From: DASXQK01 sp963757155
GTDB taxonomy: Bacteria; Pseudomonadota; Alphaproteobacteria; Dongiales; Dongiaceae
Direction: 5' to 3'
Length of the DNA: 64,000 nucleotides
Assembly (NCBI GenBank): GCA_963757155.1
Contig: CAVWQS010000012.1
Coordinates: forward strand, 62,001 to 126,000
Under the pieces are notes generated by a model that had not been told where the DNA came from, did no database searches, and worked only from the letters and a program-made list of their open reading frames with translations. The translations under genes and the position numbers were made by a program. Below, piece after piece: positions 38,017-46,696 of the stretch. Each line of letters opens with the position of its first letter. Position 1 is the first letter of the stretch.

Positions 38017-38867
38017 GGGGCGAGCCCCCAGCGCAGCAGCTGCCGGAAGCCCAGCACCACCAGCAGCGAGCAGGCCAGCACTGCGAAGGACATGGCGCTG
38101 CCCATGGGCCAGTTGAATCCGAGGGAGAACTGGTTCTCGATGAAATTCCCCATCATCGCCGCCCCACCGCCCACGAAGCGCGGCGTCACATAATCGCCGA
38201 CGGAGATGAGGAAGCTCAGCATGAAGGCGGCGGTGAGCCCGCCCTCGCATTGCGGCAAGATGACGTAGCGCATCACCGCGAAACGCCCGGCCCCCAGATC
38301 GCGGGCGGAATCGATGGTTGCCTCCCTGATCGAGCGCAGGCTGCCGTAGATCGGCAGCACCGCGAAGGGCAGCAGGAAATATGTGAGCGTCACCACCACC
38401 CCGTTGACGCTGTAGATCAGCGCATCCAGCGGCTGATCGATCAGACCGAGGCCGAGCAGCGCCTTGTTCAGGATTCCATCGCGCCCGAGGATGCTCTTCC
38501 AGGCGTAGATCTTGACGAGATAACCCCCGAACAGGGTCAGCACGGTCACGAATAGGAGCAGCTCGCCAAAGCGGCCGGATTTGAAACGGATGGCGAAGGC
38601 GAAGCAGAAGGCGATGGTGGTGGTGAGGAGCGCGATGACCGCGGCGATGAGCAGCGTATTGCCCAGCACATCGCCGTACTTGCTCCAGACCGCCAGATAA
38701 TTCGCCAGCGTGTGATCGGGCCGCATGATCCGGGCCCGGACCGACCAGAAGCTGATGACGAAGAAATAGGCCAGCGGTGCGGCGAAGAGCCCGACGAAGA
38801 CGAGCCCCGCCGGGAGGATCGCGGCCCATCCCGGCAGGGCGCGAGACGGAAGCCGCGAGAGCCGCAT
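38013..38867 (-). CDS. ABC transporter permease (PotB-like)
   Basis: 284 residues, six predicted helices. The EAA loop is IDSARDLGAGRFAVMRYVILP, close to that of its partner permease. It starts 28 bp after the substrate-binding protein gene and overlaps PotC by 4 bp. Conserved GDYVTPRFVGG is characteristic of the polyamine/opine-type PotB branch. Confidence 0.92.
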   Translation of the reverse strand: MRLSRLPSRALPGWAAILPAGLVFVGLFAAPLAYFFVISFWSVRARIMRPDHTLANYLAVWSKYGDVLGNTLLIAAVIALLTTTIAFCFAFAIRFKSGRFGELLLFVTVLTLFGGYLVKIYAWKSILGRDGILNKALLGLGLIDQPLDALIYSVNGVVVTLTYFLLPFAVLPIYGSLRSIREATIDSARDLGAGRFAVMRYVILPQCEGGLTAAFMLSFLISVGDYVTPRFVGGGAAMMGNFIENQFSLGFNWPMGSAMSFAVLACSLLVVLGFRQLLRWGLAP

Positions 38868-38895
38868 GCCGCGCGCCGTGGCTTGCCTTTCTCGA

Positions 38896-40026
38896 TCAGG
38901 CCTTCTGCAGCCGCTGATACTCGTTCAGGAAATCGTCATAGGTGGCGATGCCGTTCTGCTCCTGGGTCGGGGGCACCGGCTGAAGCCGCGCCTTCTGCAT
39001 GAAGCCGTCGATATCCGCGTAGTTGTAGGCGGCCGCCAGCTCCGGGGGCAGGTTCGGCACGGTCTTCAGATTGGTGATGCCCGCGCTCTGCTCAGTGGCG
39101 AAAACCTTCTGCGGATCGGGTGAGATGATGTGGCTGATCATCTTGTAGGTGAGCTCCAGATGCGGGCTGTCCTTCGGGATGCAGAGGCAATCCATGAACA
39201 TGCCCGTGCCTTCCCGAGGGATGGTGTATTTGATCACCTTGCCCTTGGCCTTGGCCCAGACCGCCACCGCTTCCCAGCCGATGGCGCTCACCACCACCTC
39301 GTTGCGGGCGAAGGCATCGGCCATGTCGCCATAGCTCGCGAACCAGGCCCGGGCATGGTTCTTCTTTATGTCGATCAGCTTGTCGATCACCTGGGCCATC
39401 TCGGCCTTGGTCAAGATGGTGCCCATGGGCTTGCCGGTGACGACGGTGCCCCAGATCAGGAGATTGCCCAAGGGGTCGTCGACCATGGCGACCTTGCCCT
39501 TGTATTCGGGCTTCAATATGTCGAGCCAGCTCTCCGGCACGCCGCTCACCGCCGCCGGATCGTACATCAGCGGCAGCGAACCCCAGTTCCAGGGCACGCC
39601 CAGCAGCTTGTCGCCGGCATGGATCGCCGATTGCGAGGTGAACTGCGGGATGAGATCGGCGAATTGCGGCAGCTTGCTGCTGTCGATCGGCTGCAGCAGC
39701 CCGCCCTCATACATCAGCGGCAGATAGCCGAAATACATGGTGATGAGATCGGTCCGCCCGATGCCGCCCGCCTGCAGCTTGGTGATGATCTCCTCATTGG
39801 AGGAGATAAAGGTGGGCTGGAAATCGATGTCGTTGTCCTTGATGAAAGAGCCGCTGAGGATCGGCGTCTCATAGCCCTGCCATCCCATCCAGGTCATGGT
39901 GGTGGCGGCCAGCGCACGCCGCGGCGCACCCGCGATGACGACCGCGCCGGCGGCGCCCATACCCGCCAGCATGCGGCGGCGCGTCAGCGCCCAGTCGGAA
40001 AGCAGCCGCGAAAATTCCTGAGCCAT
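38896..40026 (-). CDS. ABC transporter substrate-binding protein (PotD-like), Tat signal
   Basis: 376 residues. The N-terminus contains LTRRRMLAGMGAAGAVVIAG, a twin-arginine-like export signal. The mature part has NWGSLPLMYDPAAV, PEYKGKVAMVDDPLGNLLIWG and NEVVVSAIGWEAVAVWAKAKG, as in polyamine-type periplasmic binding proteins. ATG at 40024-40026 has GGGAGAGGA upstream. First gene of a five-gene coupled operon (binding protein, two permeases, two SDRs). The ligand cannot be inferred from sequence alone. Confidence 0.92.
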   Translation of the reverse strand: MAQEFSRLLSDWALTRRRMLAGMGAAGAVVIAGAPRRALAATTMTWMGWQGYETPILSGSFIKDNDIDFQPTFISSNEEIITKLQAGGIGRTDLITMYFGYLPLMYEGGLLQPIDSSKLPQFADLIPQFTSQSAIHAGDKLLGVPWNWGSLPLMYDPAAVSGVPESWLDILKPEYKGKVAMVDDPLGNLLIWGTVVTGKPMGTILTKAEMAQVIDKLIDIKKNHARAWFASYGDMADAFARNEVVVSAIGWEAVAVWAKAKGKVIKYTIPREGTGMFMDCLCIPKDSPHLELTYKMISHIISPDPQKVFATEQSAGITNLKTVPNLPPELAAAYNYADIDGFMQKARLQPVPPTQEQNGIATYDDFLNEYQRLQKA

Positions 40027-40177
40027 CCATTCCTCTCCCTGTATGCGGACGCTCTCACCGAAGCGGGGCCCGTCATTGCCATCGCCTGCCCACAACCCCC
40101 AGTCGAGTCCGGTATGGTGGAACGCTGCGCAGGCTTGTAGGAAGGAGACTAAGTCAGGCCGACGGGAAGGGTCAAGA

Positions 40178-40402
40178 ATGCCGCCATACACGCTTTATGA
40201 CCACCTCTTCGCAATCGCGCTCGGCATGGCCACCGTAGCAATAGGTGCCTATCAACTATGGACGTTGCATGCGCGTATCGATTTCAAGCTTTTTCCGGCC
40301 GAATTCCTTCGCGAGGGCTTCGCATATCTGGTCCTCTTGCTCGGAGGACTGGCCATGGCGCTCGAAGGAAAAATTCTCTGGTTCAGCATCAGCGGAAGCT
40401 GA
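40178..40402 (+). CDS. Small two-helix membrane protein
   Basis: 74 residues. Two hydrophobic segments: HLFAIALGMATVAIGAYQLW and FAYLVLLLGGLAMALEGKIL, joined by a short charged loop. ATG at 40178 with GGAAGGG 7 bases upstream was chosen over longer upstream frames that lack a ribosome site and read as low-complexity. It lies alone, divergent from the ABC operon and convergent with the following small gene. No family recognized. Confidence 0.6.
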   Translation: MPPYTLYDHLFAIALGMATVAIGAYQLWTLHARIDFKLFPAEFLREGFAYLVLLLGGLAMALEGKILWFSISGS

Positions 40403-40426
40403 CCGATTGCTCGGCAGCGGCCCGCC

Positions 40427-40762
40427 TCAATTCTTCGGCGGGCAGGCTTTCATGACGTCGTCGAAGGTCGCCTTGTCGTCGTCATAGCTGGGGCGGACGT
40501 CCAGGCGATTCTGGACCGCGAGCTGGTAGCGCGAGTCCGGCGTCATATGGCGGGCGAAGACCGGCGCCACGCAATCGCAATAGCCCTTGGTGGTCTTGTC
40601 GATCCCGCCCGAGCTCAGCGCCGCGCGCAGGCAGAGCTGGGTCATGCTTTCGATCAGCACCGGATCGTTGGGAGCCACCGCGTCCGCGGCACGCACAGCA
40701 AGGCCCGCCGGCAGAAGCCCGGCGACCATCAGAGCGAGGGCCGCCGCCCGTGACCGCCGCAT
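40427..40762 (-). CDS. Small exported Cys-containing protein of unknown function
   Basis: 111 residues. The signal peptide is MRRSRAAALALMVAGLLPAG and is likely cleaved after AVRAADA. The mature part has four cysteines (QLCLRAAL, GYCDCVAPV, MKACPP), suggesting disulfides in the periplasm. 9 bp separate its start from the rho stop, and it is on the same strand, so read-through from rho is likely. No family could be named. Confidence 0.7.
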   Translation of the reverse strand: MRRSRAAALALMVAGLLPAGLAVRAADAVAPNDPVLIESMTQLCLRAALSSGGIDKTTKGYCDCVAPVFARHMTPDSRYQLAVQNRLDVRPSYDDDKATFDDVMKACPPKN

Positions 40763-40771
40763 CGCGAGGAC

Positions 40772-42028
<1,257 letters not shown>

Positions 42029-42168
42029 GGCGATCCGAGCGCGTCGGTGAGGAGGGGAAGGTTCGGCGGTGAGAGGCGGGAAGTCGGGCTAGGACCAGCC
42101 GGGGCAGACCGCCGAGATGGGATGTCGGTCGAAGCGACACGTCCGCTTCTTCAGCGAACGGAGATCAT

Positions 42169-42198
42169 GGACTACTGAAGGGCCTCGCCCTTGTCAAA
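42169..42198 (-). promoter_or_regulatory. Candidate rho promoter
   Basis: On the minus strand TTGACA (42193-42198), 18 bp, TAGTCC (42169-42174), leaving a leader of about 135 nt before rho. The spacer contains a GGGC-GAG-GCCC hairpin. Confidence 0.4.
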
Positions 42199-42223
42199 TG
42201 AACTTTAAGCCCAAATGAACTTT
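42195..42223. repeat. 12-bp direct repeat in the rho upstream region
   Basis: CAAATGAACTTT at 42195-42206 and 42212-42223, a 17-bp period. The first copy overlaps the candidate -35 of rho. Confidence 0.6.
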
Positions 42224-42257
42224 GCGAAGTCCCCTCGTGCTTAGAAATGGGCCATCG

Positions 42258-42686
42258 TCAGAAAGGTTTCAAGACCGCGAGCAGAATGATGCCGATCATG
42301 AGCAGGGTCGGGACCTCGTTCATCGCCCGGTAGAAGTCCCGCCCATGCCGGTTGGAATCCGCCGCGAACTGGCGGCGCCAGCGGGCATAGCCGGCGTGGG
42401 TCAGCTGCATGCAGAGGAGCAGCGCGAGCTTGGCGTGGAACCAGCCCTCGCCCCAGTGATTGCCCTGCCAGGCCAGCAGCAGCCCCAGAATCCAGGTTCC
42501 GATCATCGCCGGATTGATGATCCCGCGCAGCAGCCGGCGCTCCATCACCTTGAAGGTCTCCGACAGCTCCGAGCCCGCCGCGGCGCCCGTGTGATAGACG
42601 TAGAGCCGGGGCAGATAGAGCATCCCGGCCATCCAGGCGGTGAAGGCGATGATGTGGAGGGCGAGCAGCCAGGAATAGAGCGGCAT
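42258..42686 (-). CDS. hemJ: Protoporphyrinogen IX oxidase HemJ
   Basis: 142 residues, four membrane helices. It opens MPLYSWLLALHIIAFTAWMAGMLY with the conserved histidine (H11). LYLPRLYVYH and WGEGWFHAKLALLL carry further conserved residues of the UPF0093/HemJ family. It oxidizes protoporphyrinogen IX in the inner membrane in bacteria lacking HemG/HemY. It lies between hemH and rho on the same strand, consistent with heme synthesis. Confidence 0.93.
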   Translation of the reverse strand: MPLYSWLLALHIIAFTAWMAGMLYLPRLYVYHTGAAAGSELSETFKVMERRLLRGIINPAMIGTWILGLLLAWQGNHWGEGWFHAKLALLLCMQLTHAGYARWRRQFAADSNRHGRDFYRAMNEVPTLLMIGIILLAVLKPF

Positions 42687-42708
42687 GGCTAGGAACCCCT
42701 GTTTGCAG

Positions 42709-43758
42709 TCATGATTTGGCGGCCAGAATGAGGGGACAGCGGCTCGCCGCCGAGGAGCAGCGGGACCCGATGGCGGTGAAGGCGCCGGCGCCGACTCGTG
42801 CCGAAGCGACGCTGCGGGCGAGGCCGGCGATGAAGGCGGGATGGGTTCCCACCACCGGCACGCGGATATAGATCCCGGCACCATGCTCGGTCGCCAGCTT
42901 GCGGTACTCGATATCGAGCTCGACCAGCGTCTCGGAATGCTCCGAGACGAAGGCGACGGGCACCAGCAGGATCGGCCGCTTGGCTTCGGCCGCGGCCACG
43001 ATCAGCTCGTCGGTGGAGGGGCCGAGCCAGGCCAGCGGTCCGACCCGGCTCTGGAACCCCAGCTCCCAATCCCCGTCCTCGAGCCCGAGTTCCGTCACCA
43101 GAGCGCGGCAGGTCGCATCGACCCGCTCGACATAGGGATCGCCTGACTTGGCGATCTTCACCGGCAAGCCATGGGCGGTGAAGATGACCTGCGGCTTCAC
43201 CGCCGGCTGGCGGCGCCGGGCCTCGGCCAGTCCCGCGCGGGTCAGCTCGGCCAAGGCGCTGATGAAGCCCGCTTCCGCGGGATAGCAGCAGACGGCGCGG
43301 GTCGGGGCCCTTACTCCGGCGGCGGTGGCGGCTTTCTCCCAGGCGGCGATCGAGGATTCCGTCGTCGTCGTCGAATATTGGGGATAGAGGGGCAGCAGCA
43401 GGATCTCGTCGGGGTCATAGGCCGCCACTTGCCGTACGGCCTCGGCCGAGAGCGGCGACCAGTAGCGCATGGCGATGAAGACCTTCGCCTCGTTCTGCCC
43501 GCCGGCGAGGGCCTGCTCCAGCGCCGCGGCCTGGGCCTGGGTATTGGCCAGCAGCGGCGAGCCGCCGCCGAGATGGGCATAGATCGCGCGGGCCACCGGG
43601 GCCCGCCGGCGCGAGATCAGCCGGGCGAGCGCCCAGCGCAGCGGCTGCGGCAGGCGAATGATCGCGGGATCGCTGAACAGGTTGTAGAGAAAGGGCTCGA
43701 CCGCTTCCTGGCTATCGGGCCCGCCCAGATTGAGCAGCACCACGGCAAGCCTCGCCAT
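42709..43758 (-). CDS. hemH: Ferrochelatase
   Basis: 349 residues. It inserts Fe2+ into protoporphyrin IX. The opening is RLAVVLLNLGGPDSQEAVEPFL. The catalytic histidine is in IFTAHGLPVKI and the acidic partner in FVSEHSETLVELDIEY. Start at ATG 43756-43758 or a GTG 6 bp upstream that overlaps the hemE stop; either indicates coupling with hemE. The C-terminal 25 residues are Ser/Ala-rich and include a Cys. Confidence 0.95.
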   Translation of the reverse strand: MARLAVVLLNLGGPDSQEAVEPFLYNLFSDPAIIRLPQPLRWALARLISRRRAPVARAIYAHLGGGSPLLANTQAQAAALEQALAGGQNEAKVFIAMRYWSPLSAEAVRQVAAYDPDEILLLPLYPQYSTTTTESSIAAWEKAATAAGVRAPTRAVCCYPAEAGFISALAELTRAGLAEARRRQPAVKPQVIFTAHGLPVKIAKSGDPYVERVDATCRALVTELGLEDGDWELGFQSRVGPLAWLGPSTDELIVAAAEAKRPILLVPVAFVSEHSETLVELDIEYRKLATEHGAGIYIRVPVVGTHPAFIAGLARSVASARVGAGAFTAIGSRCSSAASRCPLILAAKS

Positions 43759-43760
43759 CG

Positions 43761-44819
43761 TCACCCCGGTCCCTTGCGGACCAGCTCGAGCAGCCGCTCG
43801 ACATGGGCGATCGGGGTCTCCGGCAGGATGCCGTGGCCGAGGTTGAAGACGAACCGACCCTTGCCGAGGCTGTCGAGGATCCGCTTCACCTCCCGGTCCA
43901 GTGCCGCCCCGCCGGTCAGCAGCAGGATCGGATCGAGATTGCCCTGCACCGCCAGATGCGGCTGCAGCTCGGCTGCGGCCCAGTCCAGAGGCAGGCTGCT
44001 GTCCAGGCTCAGCCCCGCGGCCCCGGTCGCGATCGCGAAATCGCGATAGAGCAGCCCCGCGCCCCGGGGAAACAGGATCACCGGAATCTCGGGATGAAGC
44101 GCCTTCAAACGCCGGGTGATGCGGGCCAAGGGCTCCAGCGACCAGCGCCGCCGCTCGGGCTCCGCCAGCGCGCCCGACCAGCTGTCGAAGAGCTGCAGCA
44201 CCTCCGCACCGGCCTCGATCTGGGCAAGGAGGTAGTCGACGGTGCTCTCCACCAGCAGATCGATCAGCCCGGCGAAGAGCGCCGGCTCGCCATAGGCCAT
44301 GCGCTTGGCATTGACGAAATCGCTGCCGCCCGCTCCCTCGATCATGTAGCTGGCCACGGTCCAGGGCGCGCCGGCAAAGCCGATCAGCGTCGTCTCTGCC
44401 GGCAATTCTGCCGAGAGCCGCCGCAGGGTCTCGAAGACCGGCGCCAGGCGATCGCGAAGGCCCGCGGCCGACAATCGCGCGATATCCGCCTTGCTGCGCA
44501 CCGGCTCCAGCAAGGGCCCGTGGCCTTCGGCGAAGCGCACCGCCTGGCCCAGGGCATGGGGGATCACCAGGATGTCGCTGAACATGATGGCGCCATCGAA
44601 GCCGAAGCGCCGGATGGGCTGCAGCGTTGCCTCGACGGCGAGATCGGGGGTGAAGCAGAAATCGAGGAAGCTCGGCGATTGCGCCCGCAGCGCCCGGTAT
44701 TCCGGCAGATAGCGGCCGGCTTGGCGCATGAGCCAGATCGGCGGCGCGTCGGCAGGATCGATCGGGCCGCCGGTCAGCATCCGCAGCAGCGGCTTTCCTT
44801 CCTTGCGACCGACCGGCAT
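43761..44819 (-). CDS. hemE: Uroporphyrinogen decarboxylase
   Basis: 352 residues. Substrate-binding signature PPIWLMRQAGRYLPEYRALR near residue 27, catalytic Asp in FSDILVIPHALG, and GFAGAPWTVASYMIEG. The ATG at 44817-44819 has GGGAG 8 bases upstream and gives the family length. A GTG 33 bp further upstream would place a TTATCCCCC motif inside the gene. It is the left boundary of the predicted origin, exactly as in other alphaproteobacteria where hemE flanks oriC. Confidence 0.95.
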   Translation of the reverse strand: MPVGRKEGKPLLRMLTGGPIDPADAPPIWLMRQAGRYLPEYRALRAQSPSFLDFCFTPDLAVEATLQPIRRFGFDGAIMFSDILVIPHALGQAVRFAEGHGPLLEPVRSKADIARLSAAGLRDRLAPVFETLRRLSAELPAETTLIGFAGAPWTVASYMIEGAGGSDFVNAKRMAYGEPALFAGLIDLLVESTVDYLLAQIEAGAEVLQLFDSWSGALAEPERRRWSLEPLARITRRLKALHPEIPVILFPRGAGLLYRDFAIATGAAGLSLDSSLPLDWAAAELQPHLAVQGNLDPILLLTGGAALDREVKRILDSLGKGRFVFNLGHGILPETPIAHVERLLELVRKGPG

Positions 44820-44884
44820 CAGGCTTCGGCTCCCGTTATCCCCCGCTCTCACCCGCGCCTCTTTCTACTACAGATAATTGAATC

Positions 44885-44902
44885 ATTAGGTAGATTAGGT
44901 AG
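44885..44902 (+). repeat. Tandem ATTAGGTAG repeat in the AT-rich part of oriC
   Basis: Two perfect 9-bp copies (44885-44893, 44894-44902) give four TAG trinucleotides. This resembles the DnaA-trio/unwinding element of bacterial origins. Confidence 0.65.
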
Positions 44903-44986
44903 ATGGGGGTGGGTGACCCGGGGATTAATGCTCGTCCCCGAATTCGCCTTGAGATATAGACCACCGGCCGGCGGAGCCCAGCGCTT

Positions 44987-44995
44987 TGGGGATAA
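44987..44995 (-). promoter_or_regulatory. DnaA-box-like site TTATCCCCA
   Basis: One mismatch to TTATCCACA (minus strand). It contains TCCCCA, the core described for weak W-boxes in Caulobacter. Identical to the site at 45173. Confidence 0.6.
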
Positions 44996-45031
44996 GCCGG
45001 TAAAAGCCGCGGCAATCGGCCACAGGAAAAC

Positions 45032-45040
45032 CGGGGATAA
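45032..45040 (-). promoter_or_regulatory. DnaA-box-like site TTATCCCCG
   Basis: Two mismatches to TTATCCACA, same strand and core as its neighbours. Confidence 0.45.
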
Positions 45041-45172
45041 GAGGGATGGATCGATCGCCCAGCAAGGTTATGCCCGGCATTCCCGGGGAGGGTCGAAAAT
45101 CGCTCCCGCCCCGGGAAAGCGGCGGAGGAAAACCGGCGGTACCGGGATGGAATCCCGCTCCCGGCGGTTGCC

Positions 45173-45181
45173 TGGGGATAA
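45173..45181 (-). promoter_or_regulatory. DnaA-box-like site TTATCCCCA
   Basis: Second exact copy, 41 bp before the start of the PPDK-regulator gene. Confidence 0.6.
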
Positions 45182-45221
45182 CCGGGTTTTCCCGCACCGA
45201 TTCATACAGGGGATACTCCCC

Positions 45222-46064
45222 ATGCCGCTGACCGAGACGGACCGGCGCTTTCACCTTCATCTCGTCTCCGATGCCACCGGCGAGACGATCAACAGCGTCG
45301 CCCGCGCCTGCCTCGTGCAGTTCGAGGATATCGTGCCGACGGAGCATACCTGGTCGCTGATCCGAACCAGCGGCCAGATGGAGAAGGTGCTGGTCGGCAT
45401 CCGCGACCATCCCGGCATCGTGCTCTTCACCATCGTCAACAACGACCTGCGCGAGCAGCTGACCGAAGGCTGCCGCAAGCTGCAGCATCCCTGCATCGCC
45501 GTCCTGGATCCGGTGCTGATCGCGCTGGCGAATTTCCTCGGCCAGCAGGCAAGCGGCCTGCCCGGCCGCCAGCATGAGCTCGATGCGAACTACTTCGCCC
45601 GCATCGATGCCATGACCTTCGCCCTGGCCCATGACGACGGTCAGTCCGCGCGCAATTACGAAGAAGCCGATGTGATCCTGGTCGGCGTCTCGCGCACCTC
45701 CAAGACCCCGACCTGCATCTATCTCGCCAATCGCGGCATCAAGGCCGCCAATGTGCCCATCGTGCCGGGCTGTCCCATGCCGGGCGAGCTGCTCACGGCC
45801 AAGAAGGCGCTGATCATCGGCCTGACCAAGGATCCGACCCAGCTCATCCATATCCGGCGCAATCGCCTGCGGCTCATGGGCCAGGACGATCAGACCGATT
45901 ATGTCGACGCCGATGCCGTGCGCGAGGAGGTGGCCCAGGCCCGCCGGCTCTGCACGGAGCATGGCTGGCCGATGCTGGATGTGACCCGCCGCTCCATCGA
46001 AGAGACCGCCGCCAGCATCATCCAGCTGCTGAGCGAACAGCGCGGCACCGCCAACGGCGCGTGA
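45222..46064 (+). CDS. Pyruvate, water/phosphate dikinase regulatory protein (kinase-pyrophosphorylase, DUF299)
   Basis: 280 residues. HLHLVSDATGETINSVARA opens the domain and GVSRTSKTPTCIYLA (155-169) is the P-loop-like signature. It is a bifunctional ADP-dependent kinase and Pi-dependent pyrophosphorylase controlling PEP synthase or pyruvate phosphate dikinase. ATG at 45222 is chosen as the first residue of the conserved domain; upstream in-frame codons run through the origin. It is the first gene right of oriC, as in Caulobacter. Confidence 0.95.
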   Translation: MPLTETDRRFHLHLVSDATGETINSVARACLVQFEDIVPTEHTWSLIRTSGQMEKVLVGIRDHPGIVLFTIVNNDLREQLTEGCRKLQHPCIAVLDPVLIALANFLGQQASGLPGRQHELDANYFARIDAMTFALAHDDGQSARNYEEADVILVGVSRTSKTPTCIYLANRGIKAANVPIVPGCPMPGELLTAKKALIIGLTKDPTQLIHIRRNRLRLMGQDDQTDYVDADAVREEVAQARRLCTEHGWPMLDVTRRSIEETAASIIQLLSEQRGTANGA

Positions 46065-46092
46065 CACCCCGACCCGTGACGCTCCCCGGCCC

Positions 46093-46686
46093 ATGACCAT
46101 CGTTCTCGCCTCCGCCAGCAAGGTCCGTCGCGCGCTGCTGGAAGCGGCGGGGCTCGACATCCTGGTCGATCCCGCTGCCGTGGACGAGGCGGCGGTGAAG
46201 GAGTCCTATGCCGGGGAAGGAGCGGGGCCGGGGGAGATCGCCGAGGCTCTGGCGGAGCTGAAGGCGATGCGGATCTCGCCCCGCCATCCCGGGCTGATCA
46301 CCCTGGGCGCCGATCAAATCCTGGAATGCGAGGGGCAGCGCTTCGACAAGCCCGCGGGGCTCGAGGGCGCGCGGGCCCAGCTCCAGGCGCTGTCGGGCCG
46401 GCGCCATCGGCTGGTCTCGAGCCTGGTGGCGATGCGCGACGGCGAACGGCTGTGGCACCATACCGGCGAGGCGGTGCTCACGATGCGCAAATTCAGCGAC
46501 GGGTTTCTCGAGGGCTATCTGGCCGCGGCCGGACCTGCGGTGCTGGAGTCCGTCGGCGGCTATCAGCTCGAAGGGCTGGGCGCCCAGCTCTTCACCCGGA
46601 TCGAGGGCGATTACTTCACCATCCTCGGTTTGCCGCTGCTGCCGCTGCTCGATTTCCTGCGTCTGCGGGGCGAGCTGCCGACATGA
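46093..46686 (+). CDS. maf: Maf-family nucleotide pyrophosphatase
   Basis: 197 residues. LASASKVRRALLEAAGLDI is the Maf opening (SxSxxR) that binds the triphosphate. GADQILECEGQRFDKP carries the catalytic acidic residue, and ESVGGYQLEGLGAQLFTRIEGDYFTILGLPL is the conserved C-terminal half. Hydrolyses non-canonical NTPs to monophosphates. 28 bp after the PPDK-regulator gene, in one transcript with aroE and coaE. Confidence 0.93.
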   Translation: MTIVLASASKVRRALLEAAGLDILVDPAAVDEAAVKESYAGEGAGPGEIAEALAELKAMRISPRHPGLITLGADQILECEGQRFDKPAGLEGARAQLQALSGRRHRLVSSLVAMRDGERLWHHTGEAVLTMRKFSDGFLEGYLAAAGPAVLESVGGYQLEGLGAQLFTRIEGDYFTILGLPLLPLLDFLRLRGELPT

Positions 46687-46696
46687 GAGTCCAGCC

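Larger units (their letters stand above)
44820..45221. other. oriC: Predicted chromosomal replication origin (oriC)
   Basis: A 402-bp gap between divergent hemE and the PPDK-regulator gene, the same position as Caulobacter Cori. Seen directly: an AT-rich patch (44866-44905) with a tandem ATTAGGTAG repeat; TTATCCCCA-type boxes at 44836-44844, 44987-44995, 45032-45040 and 45173-45181; TTATGCCCG at 45068-45076; and GANTC methylation sites at 44880-44884 and two more near 45150 and 45200. The flanking genes diverge from this point, as expected for replication-transcription co-orientation. The exact boundaries are unknown. Confidence 0.85.
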
